Positions 1 through 7,235 of a DNA stretch of 9,528 nucleotides are shown here, piece by piece; the first letter of the stretch is position 1; every line of letters starts with the position of its first letter. Made by a program: the position numbers and the translations under genes. This stretch comes from Gammaproteobacteria bacterium. GTDB taxonomy: Bacteria; Pseudomonadota; Gammaproteobacteria; CAJXQU01. The DNA is taken from positions 1-9,528 of the forward strand of contig JALSSM010000330.1 of NCBI GenBank assembly GCA_026984275.1, in the 5' to 3' direction. A model generated the notes under the pieces. That model saw nothing but the letters and a program-made list of their open reading frames with translations, searched no databases and was not told the origin of the DNA.

Positions 1-1
1 C

Positions 2-1921
2 TGGGATTCGACACTGGATCACATGGCCGACGAGATCAAACGAATCCAGACAAAATACGGTCGTGATTCTTTTGCGATCGTCTCTACCGGACAGTTACTG
101 ACAGAAGAGTTTTATACGCTGGGAAAGCTTTCACGTGGCGTTATCGGCACCAATAATTATGATGGTAACACGACGCTTTGTATGGCCTCAGCGGTGTCGG
201 GTTACAAACGATCATTTGGATCAGATGGCCCTCCCGGAAGTTACGAAGATTTTGAACACACTGATTGCCTGATCGCCTGGGGATCAAACCTGCCGGAACA
301 GCATCCGATCATCTACTGGCGTTTACAGGAGGCCATGGAGAAAAGAAAGTTTCCGCTGATCGTCGTCGATCCGCGAGTGACCATGATCGCGCAAAAAGCC
401 GATATTCATCTTGCCATTACACCGGGTACCGATGTGGTGCTGCAAAATGCCCTGATGCATGTGATCCTCGAAGAAGGTCTGGAAGATCGGGACTACATTG
501 AAGCCAATACGGTTGGCTTCGAACAACTGGAAAAAGAAGTACAGAATTATGATCCGGTCACGGCTTCAAAAGTTTGCGGTATTGATGAAGACACGATCAG
601 AAATGTTGCCCGAATTTATGCCAAAGCTGATGCGGCCATGAGTATCTGGACCATGGGTATCAACCAGAGCACACATGGATCAGACGGTGTGGTTGGCATC
701 AATAATCTCAACCTGATTACGGGCAATATCGGCAAACCCGGTGGTACCAGTCTGTCGATCACTGGTCAATGTAATGCCATGGGTACACGCGAGTGGTCAT
801 CCTGTTCCGGTCTGCCTGGCTATCGTTATCTTGAAAATCCTGAAGATCGTGAAGAGATCGGCAAATTCTGGAATGTGGATCCAGAATTCTTTCCAAAAAA
901 ACGTGGTTTGACAGAAACTGATATTTTCCCTGCTATCGAGCTGGGTGAGATCAAGGGGCTGTGGCTGGTGGCAACCAACCCAATGACTTCCATGCCAAAT
1001 ACCGCACGGATCAGAAAGACACTGGAAAAACTCGAATGCCTGGTGGTTCAGGATTCCTACGCTGATGTAGAAACAGTGCAGTACGCACATATCTATTTGC
1101 CTGCTGCCACCTGGGCAGAAAAAGAAGGCGTGTTTACCAATACAGAACGGCGGGTGAATATTGTTCGAAAAGTGACTGATCCTTATGGCAATTCAAAATC
1201 CGACATGGAAATTTTCAATGAACTTGCTAAACGTTGGGAGCAATCAGAGAAAATGAATTTCCCGGAAAAACCGGCTGAAGTTTTTGAGGAAATGAGAGAG
1301 CTGTCAAAAGGTCGGCTGGTGGATATCTCCGGTATGGATCATGATCTGATCGAAGAAAAGCGCGGTATTCAATGGCCATACACAGAAGAACAGGCTAAAA
1401 AAGGTGAAGCGCCCCCCGCTGGTGGTAAACGTCTTTACACCGAGCCAGGCACTTTCAGTTATGCCGATGGCATGGCGAAACTGATCCCGTTGCCGTTTAT
1501 TGACAACAATGAAGTACCTGAAAATGAATACCCTTTCTGGCTCAATACCGGTCGTCTGGTAGAGCATTTTCATACCCGTACCAAGACCGGCAAGATCGGT
1601 AACAATAATAAATACAGCCCGATCCCGTTCATGGAAATGAATCCGGATGCAGCGATCGAATTAGGTATTCAACATCAGGAATATGTCCGTTGTGTTTCAA
1701 AACGGGGTGATGCGATCGTGATGGTGATGCTGACTCAGCGTGTACCGAAAAACATGGTTTTTATTCCATTCCATTTTCATGATTGCGTGAACCGACTGAC
1801 ACTGGGGTTGCTTGATCCCCATTCACGTCAGCCTGCTTTTAAACAGTCAGCCGTCAGAGTAGAACCAATTGAAAACCAGGAAGAGGCAGCACAGATGAGT
1901 ATGGAAAGGAGAGCATTTTAA
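2..1921 (+). CDS. NasA/NapA-like molybdopterin oxidoreductase catalytic subunit, 5' partial
   Basis: The frame is open from base 2, before the first ATG at 23, and the residues there (WDSTLDH) match the interior of the family, so the true start is upstream. Numbering from the ATG at 23, the text SGQLLTEEF (about 22-30) and LCMASAVSGYKR (52-63) is the NasA/NapA-type active-site region. Cys53 is the expected molybdenum ligand; DmsA-type enzymes use Ser there. GSNLPEQHP and VVDPR are dinucleotide-binding segments, and NTGRLVEHFHTRTKTGKI begins the C-terminal molydopterin-dinucleotide-binding domain. The protein ends right after that domain, so the C-terminal [2Fe-2S] extension of some NasA proteins is absent. 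The missing N-terminus should carry the FS0 [4Fe-4S] cysteines, and any Tat signal cannot be judged. It probably works with the ferredoxin/anchor protein encoded at 2066. The substrate is uncertain: nitrate reduction fits the sequence group, but a sulfur-compound or other oxyanion enzyme (SoeA or Psr type) is possible. I am sure of the superfamily, not of the substrate. Confidence 0.9.
   Translation, partial: WDSTLDHMADEIKRIQTKYGRDSFAIVSTGQLLTEEFYTLGKLSRGVIGTNNYDGNTTLCMASAVSGYKRSFGSDGPPGSYEDFEHTDCLIAWGSNLPEQHPIIYWRLQEAMEKRKFPLIVVDPRVTMIAQKADIHLAITPGTDVVLQNALMHVILEEGLEDRDYIEANTVGFEQLEKEVQNYDPVTASKVCGIDEDTIRNVARIYAKADAAMSIWTMGINQSTHGSDGVVGINNLNLITGNIGKPGGTSLSITGQCNAMGTREWSSCSGLPGYRYLENPEDREEIGKFWNVDPEFFPKKRGLTETDIFPAIELGEIKGLWLVATNPMTSMPNTARIRKTLEKLECLVVQDSYADVETVQYAHIYLPAATWAEKEGVFTNTERRVNIVRKVTDPYGNSKSDMEIFNELAKRWEQSEKMNFPEKPAEVFEEMRELSKGRLVDISGMDHDLIEEKRGIQWPYTEEQAKKGEAPPAGGKRLYTEPGTFSYADGMAKLIPLPFIDNNEVPENEYPFWLNTGRLVEHFHTRTKTGKIGNNNKYSPIPFMEMNPDAAIELGIQHQEYVRCVSKRGDAIVMVMLTQRVPKNMVFIPFHFHDCVNRLTLGLLDPHSRQPAFKQSAVRVEPIENQEEAAQMSMERRAF
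1906..1911 (+). promoter_or_regulatory. Strong Shine-Dalgarno sequence for the start at 1921
   Basis: AAGGAG lies inside the end of the catalytic-subunit gene, 9 bases before an ATG that overlaps that gene's stop codon (TAATG). This is the best ribosome binding site in the window. It indicates that translation really starts at 1921, either of a small protein or of an N-terminal extension of the next subunit. Confidence 0.6.
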
Positions 1922-2073
1922 TGAGCACCTCGCAAAATAGTCTTTTTACTCGATTTCTACGTTGGATGAATTTCTGCGATCCTCATGTATATTTCATACA
2001 CTCCGGTTCTCAAAATCTATCCGCCTTGAACTCAATCAAAAATCCTGCTTTTCCGAGGTACTCAAATGTTTAA
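1921..2073 (+). CDS. Small 50-residue reading frame between the molybdoenzyme subunit genes; small protein or frameshifted N-terminus
   Basis: The ATG overlaps the stop of the catalytic-subunit gene by one base (TAATG) and is preceded by AAGGAG at ideal spacing. The frame encodes 50 residues beginning MSTSQNSLFTRFLRWMNFCD and ending FPRYSNV. It stops with TAA at 2071-2073, overlapping the next gene's ATG at 2066 by 8 bases. I see no signal peptide and no clear membrane helix, and I do not recognise the family. Two readings fit. It may be a separate small protein translationally coupled to both neighbours. It may instead be the true N-terminus of the ferredoxin/anchor subunit, separated by one extra base near the AAA or TTT run at 2064-2071; a one-base skip would join RYS directly to MFKVRSDEPEY or SNV to KVRSDEPEY. 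Translation initiation here looks likely; what the product is stays open. Confidence 0.5.
   Translation: MSTSQNSLFTRFLRWMNFCDPHVYFIHSGSQNLSALNSIKNPAFPRYSNV
2055..2058 (+). promoter_or_regulatory. Candidate Shine-Dalgarno (GAGG) for the start at 2066
   Basis: GAGG lies 7 bases before the ATG at 2066. It is shorter than the AAGGAG at 1906 but correctly spaced. It supports an independent or coupled start for the ferredoxin/anchor gene if the upstream small frame is not part of it. Confidence 0.4.
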
Positions 2074-3988
2074 GGTAAGAAGTGACGAACCAGAATATGC
2101 TTTTCTCTGGGACAAGGAAACCAAGTCAGAATCACGTTATGGTACGAAGATTGAACTCACTTCAGAAGACAGTGAGTTACGTTGTAAAAGTCTGAATATC
2201 AATCAGGATGACGGTATCGGAGATAACCCCAACCGTTATAAACAGCATGGTTTTTATTTTAATGCAGACAACTGCATCGGTTGCCATGCCTGCGAAGCCG
2301 CCTGTAGTGAAAAGAACGATAATCCGGCACATATTGCTTTCCGATCAGTGGGCTTTGTTGAAGGTGGAACGTATCCGGCCTATCAACGTATTAACATGTC
2401 CATGGCCTGTAATCACTGCGAAGATCCGGTCTGTTTGAAAGGTTGTCCAACCCGGGCTTATACGAAATATACAGAATACGGCGCCGTGTTGCAGGATCCG
2501 GATATCTGCTTCGGCTGTGGATATTGCACCTGGGTGTGTCCTTATAACGCACCACAACTGGATCCGGTTAAGGGACAAGTGACCAAATGTAATATGTGTG
2601 TCGATCGGCTTGAGGTGGGGTTGAAGCCTGCCTGTGTATCTGCCTGTCTGGGGAATGCACTGGACTTTGGTGTCATCGAAAATACACCGGAAAATCGCAT
2701 CGAAAGTAAAACCGAGATCCCCGGTTTTCCTGATACAAGCATCACGCGCCCGAATATCCGTTTTCAGCAAACACGATCGACAGAACGGGAAATGACGCGC
2801 ACGGATTCCATGCCGCTTAAATATCACAAACAGGCAGGCGATGGAAAATTCAAACCGGTGGTGGATGAAAAACACGGTAAGGATCGTCACTGGAACTGGA
2901 ATAAATTACTCCGTTCACATGAGAGTGCCCATGTGATCTTTACACTTGGAACGCAAGCGGTGATGGGTGCATTTTATCTGCTGGTAATTGGCGGTTTGCT
3001 GGGAATGGAATCTGTGAACACGATAAAGAATTCTTCGGCATTGATCCCGTTGTTGGGAGTCATGTTCGTGGTTCAGGCTTTCGGCATGTTCAAGCTGAAT
3101 ATGCATCTCGGTAAGCCGCATCGTTTCTACCGGGGTTTTAACAACCTGCGATATTCACCCTTGAGTCGTGAAATTCTTGGCGTGACCATCTTCTTTGGAA
3201 GTTTTGTCGCCTATGCCGTTTGTTCATTATTTGATTATCCGCTGATCAATGCCTTGAAAAATGTATTTGCTGCAACTGGCGTGATCGGTGGTCTGGCAGG
3301 CTTGTATTTCATGTACCGGATCTACCGGATCAAGGCTCGACCTTACTGGGATCACTGGCAAACTGCCACAGCATTTTTCGGTAATACGATCAGTCTTGGT
3401 TCCTTGCTGACCGGGCTGGTGGTTGCACCGGTTGTGGCTGCGAACGGTGAGCCGGTTGATGGATTATTAAAAACATTATCAATAATTTTTGTAGTGGGCT
3501 TATTGGTGGAAATTATTGGCCATATTTTTCATGGTCGTGATATGCATAAACTTGGGAATGAAGGGGCTGCTTCATGGTACGAGCAGACGACAAGATATGG
3601 AAAATCATGGATCACGCGCAATGTCCTGCTGGGGATCAGCTTGATCGTTGCCTCATATCTGGCGATCAGCACACCATCTGGAAGTACAGGAATTGCCCTG
3701 TGGGTTTTACTGGCAATTGTCATGATTGCGGCTGTTGCTATCAGCCGATCACTGTTCTTTGTGCTGGTTATTCCAACCACTATGCCCGGTGCATTTTTCT
3801 GGAAAAATAAGGCCTTTCAGGAGCATGCCAGAGAAACAGGACTGGCCGATATGGAGCAGATGGGTGTGGTACGTGAGGGACATGGAAAATTCAAAATGGA
3901 TGAATTGCTTGAAACCATCAAGACGACTTCACCTAAGCAGGTGGTTCAGCATATTAAAAGCATTGTTGTCTGGAAACCGGTTCCTTGA
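2066..3988 (+). CDS. Fused DmsB-like 4x[4Fe-4S] ferredoxin and DmsC-like membrane anchor subunit
   Basis: This 640-residue protein joins two subunits that are separate in E. coli DMSO reductase. Residues about 62-205 form a DmsB-type electron-transfer domain with 16 cysteines in four groups: C70/73/76/80, C115/118/123/127, C148/151/154/158 and C175/178/190/194. All four [4Fe-4S] sites look complete. Residues about 205-285 are a charged linker. From about 289 to 573 there are roughly eight hydrophobic segments, near 289-312, 325-342, 368-389, 397-419, 433-458, 466-487, 517-535 and 541-572. The text HLGKPHRFYRGF followed by SPLSREI (347-370) resembles the DmsC signature. A soluble tail of about 65 residues follows. 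The protein should anchor the molybdenum subunit to the membrane and pass electrons between the quinone pool and the active site. No Tat or Sec signal precedes the ferredoxin domain, which hints at a cytoplasmic orientation. The N-terminus may extend back to 1921 if a frameshift is present. Confidence 0.9.
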   Translation: MFKVRSDEPEYAFLWDKETKSESRYGTKIELTSEDSELRCKSLNINQDDGIGDNPNRYKQHGFYFNADNCIGCHACEAACSEKNDNPAHIAFRSVGFVEGGTYPAYQRINMSMACNHCEDPVCLKGCPTRAYTKYTEYGAVLQDPDICFGCGYCTWVCPYNAPQLDPVKGQVTKCNMCVDRLEVGLKPACVSACLGNALDFGVIENTPENRIESKTEIPGFPDTSITRPNIRFQQTRSTEREMTRTDSMPLKYHKQAGDGKFKPVVDEKHGKDRHWNWNKLLRSHESAHVIFTLGTQAVMGAFYLLVIGGLLGMESVNTIKNSSALIPLLGVMFVVQAFGMFKLNMHLGKPHRFYRGFNNLRYSPLSREILGVTIFFGSFVAYAVCSLFDYPLINALKNVFAATGVIGGLAGLYFMYRIYRIKARPYWDHWQTATAFFGNTISLGSLLTGLVVAPVVAANGEPVDGLLKTLSIIFVVGLLVEIIGHIFHGRDMHKLGNEGAASWYEQTTRYGKSWITRNVLLGISLIVASYLAISTPSGSTGIALWVLLAIVMIAAVAISRSLFFVLVIPTTMPGAFFWKNKAFQEHARETGLADMEQMGVVREGHGKFKMDELLETIKTTSPKQVVQHIKSIVVWKPVP

Positions 3989-5508
3989 GAGAAAGAGTCA
4001 GGCGATTACTGAACTGTCTTGAAGACGGTCTGATTGAGAGAGAGACACCAGTTCGTCTGGCTTTGTTGACAGCAATTGCCGGCGAACACCTGTTATTGAT
4101 CGGTACACCGGGTACCGCAAAAAGTGCGCTGGCGAGAAAACTGCACCTTGCTTTCGAAGAAGGTAATTACTTCGAACGTCTGTTGACCAGATTTTCAGTA
4201 CCTGAAGAATTATTCGGACCACTCTCGATCAAGGCATTGGAAAAGGATCGCTATCAGCGTCTGACGGATCGCTATTTGCCATCGGCGACCATTGCCTTTA
4301 TCGATGAGATCTTCAAAGCCAACAGCGCCATTCTCAACTCCCTTTTGACACTATTGAACGAGCGTGAATTTGATAATGGTGATCAGCGTGTCAAAGTTCC
4401 CCTGATCTCGGTGATCGGGGCGAGTAATGAGCTACCGGAAGAGGATGAACTACAAGCACTCTATGACCGCTTTCTTTGTCGCTATCATGTTAAACCAGTC
4501 ACTGATCAGGCATTCGAAGAACTGTTACAACTAAAAGAGAAAAAACAATGCAAACCGGAAGAAAAAGATCGACTGGATCGTGAAACGATTAAACAAATCC
4601 AGCATGGCGCAGAACAGGTTTTACTCTCCACAGAAGTTCTGGAACTACTGACCTCGATCAGAAAGTTTTTGCAGGAAAACAGGCTCAGTGTTTCTGATCG
4701 TCGTTGGCGCAAAGTGGTTAAGTTACTTAAGGTGTCTGCTTACACTAATGATCAGGAAAGCGTGACGATCTGGGACTGCTGGTTGTTACAGCATTGTTTG
4801 TGGGATACGCCGGAGAAACAGAAACTGATCGCACAGTGGTACGAGGCTCATGTCGGTATTGGTAGCGGTTTTAATCCTCAACGTCTGGAAAAACTGGTGC
4901 AGACCTGGGAGCAGGCTTGTCGCTCCGATGTCGAGAGCCAAACCCAGATGCGCAATGAAAAAGGTGAACTGGTCTATATAAATGATCACGGTGATCAGAC
5001 AACTGAGTGGAAAAAAACGGAGTGGTCACATCGAGAAGATCAACCGCTCTACCTGTCCCCACCTGATCAGGATGATCGAACCAATAACGGTAGCGGTTAT
5101 ACAGAAACAGAATTAAAAGAACAGTTTTTCGATGATCGTTATCAACAAAGTCATATTGATGGCCAATGGCAACATATTGGAAAATATATTTCGGATGCGG
5201 CTAATCGTCTTATCTCCATCCATGAAAACGAGCCTTGTATGGAGCCGACCCGGCACCCAGAAAGTTTTATTGCGGCGAGAATAAAAGAGACGGACAACAT
5301 CAAGGCTGATATTGATCTGCTGAGAGATAAGCTGCAATTGCAAATCGATTCACTGGGTAAGGATATTGGTGAGCACCTATGGATCGATTCAGATTTCTCG
5401 ACCACTGCCGAAGCGAGTCTGAAAAAATCACTGACGTTAGCCGAGTCTCTTTCTGAAAGAATGGCCAATGTGATCAGTCAATACGAAAAACTTCCTGTGC
5501 AGGAATAG
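3985..5508 (+). CDS. ravA: RavA-type MoxR AAA+ ATPase
   Basis: This 507-residue protein has the length of E. coli RavA (498) and aligns by eye over the whole AAA+ module. Visible parts are Walker A GTPGTAKS (40-47), the RavA-like block TRFSVPEELFGPLSI (68-82), Walker B IAFIDE (103-108), sensor 1 Asn148 in GASNELP, a likely arginine finger at Arg162 (YDRF) and sensor 2 in SDRRWRK (237-243). The region 285-430 is polar and not clearly like the E. coli LARA domain. A C-terminal helical, coiled-coil stretch (about 430-500) with HLWIDSDF and EASL echoes the RavA tail. The only sensible start is a TTG at 3985 that overlaps the previous stop (TTGA); in-frame sequence upstream is closed by TAA at 3955. 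MoxR ATPases act as chaperones for enzyme maturation, usually with a VWA partner, which here is the next gene. Linkage suggests that the client is the molybdoenzyme upstream; that is inference. Confidence 0.9.
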   Translation: MRERVRRLLNCLEDGLIERETPVRLALLTAIAGEHLLLIGTPGTAKSALARKLHLAFEEGNYFERLLTRFSVPEELFGPLSIKALEKDRYQRLTDRYLPSATIAFIDEIFKANSAILNSLLTLLNEREFDNGDQRVKVPLISVIGASNELPEEDELQALYDRFLCRYHVKPVTDQAFEELLQLKEKKQCKPEEKDRLDRETIKQIQHGAEQVLLSTEVLELLTSIRKFLQENRLSVSDRRWRKVVKLLKVSAYTNDQESVTIWDCWLLQHCLWDTPEKQKLIAQWYEAHVGIGSGFNPQRLEKLVQTWEQACRSDVESQTQMRNEKGELVYINDHGDQTTEWKKTEWSHREDQPLYLSPPDQDDRTNNGSGYTETELKEQFFDDRYQQSHIDGQWQHIGKYISDAANRLISIHENEPCMEPTRHPESFIAARIKETDNIKADIDLLRDKLQLQIDSLGKDIGEHLWIDSDFSTTAEASLKKSLTLAESLSERMANVISQYEKLPVQE

Positions 5509-5510
5509 TT

Positions 5511-7235
5511 ATGTCGCTTGCCGCCTTAGATCAGAAATTCTCTATTCTCGATGAATTACCTGACACGCTATACGATACCGTTATCACTCACCCTCATGGT
5601 GAACTGCTAACCAGAGTCGAGGGCATCCTGCAATGGCGAACCGCATTGCTCGAAGGTGAACTCCCCGAAGAAAAAGATCTTGTCTGGCCAGAGCCGACCC
5701 TGCGCCGTTCAATACTACAGCGGTTAGAAGTGCTTGAGATCGTTCGTTATTGTAAAGATCAAAATGAACTAACGGACAATATTCTTATCGACATCTGCGA
5801 AGGCATCAGTACGGCCGAAGAATATTACAAACACAAGCCCGGTGGTTTTGTAGATAAACTCGCGCAACGACAGAACATCCGGGATCGAGAATCACCATTT
5901 GATGATCCTGAAAACCTTTCTGATCATGTGAATAATACTGGCAGTGATCAGCCTGAACCGACAGCGGATGAAAGAAATAATCAACAAGATTTCAATGAGC
6001 CGGGGCAGGGAAATGATGTCGCACAAGGCGCACAACAACGGCAGCAAACAGAAACGCGTGGCATAGCAGAAGCCGGGTTGCCTGAAACGACTCTTGATCA
6101 GGTGCCTGTAGTCACTACGGAAGATAAATCGGGAGATAATATCCAGACCGTCCAGTTTGCACAGACTGAGATTGATGCAGATGCAGAACAATTTGTTTCT
6201 GAATACCTGGATCAACGCTGGTCAGAACTGGCCGAAAACTGGCATGAACTGTCAGAGGTTTTTTCCGAACTGAGTGGTTTACTGGGTCGTGGCTGGGATC
6301 TGACGCAGGGCGTACTTGAGTCACAAGGGTGGCGGGATATTATTCGCTATCGAAAGCTCGTAAAACAGCTTCCGGAATTACAGGCACTGATAAAAACACT
6401 GGGTCGGTTGAAAGCGATCAATGGTGACGATGGAACTGAATCTGTTAGTGAAAAGATCTTCAACCCGATCAAACGTATGGTTGATGAACAAGATGAAACC
6501 ATGACTTTGCATGCCGTCATGGAAACGGGTGGCATTGAACGATCAGATGAGCTGAGTCGCATGCTGCCGAGTGAGCTGGCCTTGCTTGGTCATTTGAAAC
6601 TGAATATTTTGTGGCATGCAAAAAGAGCGGAACGCATGCTGATGACTTATAGTTATAGTGGTCTGATGCCGGAAATTGTCGAAACAGAAAAGGAACAGGA
6701 GCAGGATGGTCCACTGGTTCATGAAAAATCTGATCAGGGGCTGGGACCGATCATTGTCTGTCTGGACACCTCAGGTTCTATGCAGGGTGAGCCGGAGCAG
6801 ATCGCTAAAGCACTGGTGCTGGAAGCACTACGTATCGCCTGGATTGAGCAACGCCCATGTCATGTGTTTACCTTTGGTGGTCCGGAAGAAATTCTCGAAC
6901 ATGAGCTGGATCTGACGAAAGGCGGACTGGGAAAATTACTGAATTTTTTACAACTGTCTTTCCATGGTGGTACGGATGTGACAAAACCACTTTTGAAAGC
7001 ACTTGAAAAACAGTATTCTGAAAACTGGGAACGGGCAGATATATTATTAATCAGTGATGGCCGTTTTCCGTTGCAGCGCGATCAGTTTTCCCGCATAAAA
7101 AAAATGAAAAAAGAGCAGGATTTACGCTTACACGGTTTACTGCTTGGCCACTGGAAAGGTGCCGCTATCGAACAACTATGTGAACCGTTACACCGATTTA
7201 ATGACTGGCAGGATCTAATCAATGATGAACTATAA
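5511..7235 (+). CDS. viaA: ViaA-family VWA-domain protein, partner of RavA
   Basis: This 574-residue protein is longer than E. coli ViaA (483). An N-terminal helical part (1-125) is followed by a polar linker rich in Q, N, D and E (about 125-220). The conserved ViaA middle domain comes next, with GRGWDLTQGVL (259-269), KQLPELQALIKTLGR (285-299) and SRMLPSELALLGH (349-361). The C-terminal VWA domain has a complete MIDAS: D419-T-S421-G-S423, Thr488 in GGTD and Asp516 in ISDG. It therefore probably binds a divalent metal. The start is an ATG with AGGAA five bases upstream, two bases after the ravA stop. In E. coli ViaA works with RavA, and the pair has been reported to contact respiratory Fe-S complexes. 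Its place directly after a molybdoenzyme with four [4Fe-4S] clusters fits a role in assembling or protecting that complex. Family assignment is firm; the client is inferred. Confidence 0.92.
   Translation: MSLAALDQKFSILDELPDTLYDTVITHPHGELLTRVEGILQWRTALLEGELPEEKDLVWPEPTLRRSILQRLEVLEIVRYCKDQNELTDNILIDICEGISTAEEYYKHKPGGFVDKLAQRQNIRDRESPFDDPENLSDHVNNTGSDQPEPTADERNNQQDFNEPGQGNDVAQGAQQRQQTETRGIAEAGLPETTLDQVPVVTTEDKSGDNIQTVQFAQTEIDADAEQFVSEYLDQRWSELAENWHELSEVFSELSGLLGRGWDLTQGVLESQGWRDIIRYRKLVKQLPELQALIKTLGRLKAINGDDGTESVSEKIFNPIKRMVDEQDETMTLHAVMETGGIERSDELSRMLPSELALLGHLKLNILWHAKRAERMLMTYSYSGLMPEIVETEKEQEQDGPLVHEKSDQGLGPIIVCLDTSGSMQGEPEQIAKALVLEALRIAWIEQRPCHVFTFGGPEEILEHELDLTKGGLGKLLNFLQLSFHGGTDVTKPLLKALEKQYSENWERADILLISDGRFPLQRDQFSRIKKMKKEQDLRLHGLLLGHWKGAAIEQLCEPLHRFNDWQDLINDEL

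Noticed and set aside
2068..2074. prfB-like programmed +1 frameshift at GTT TAA G
   Set aside because: The upstream GAGG is too far from the stop compared with the prfB arrangement, and a simple indel or a separate small gene explains the layout as well.
2345..2890. A 181-codon minus-strand open frame opposite the ferredoxin domain
   Set aside because: The plus-strand frame there encodes 16 well-placed cysteines of a known family; the antisense product has no recognisable motif.
3314..3331. Tandem TACCGGATC repeat
   Set aside because: Only two copies, encoding YRIYRI within a membrane protein; it is explained by coding sequence.
3726..4022. A 98-codon plus-strand frame crossing from the anchor gene into ravA
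   Set aside because: It overlaps two well-supported genes in a different frame and looks like a translated shadow.
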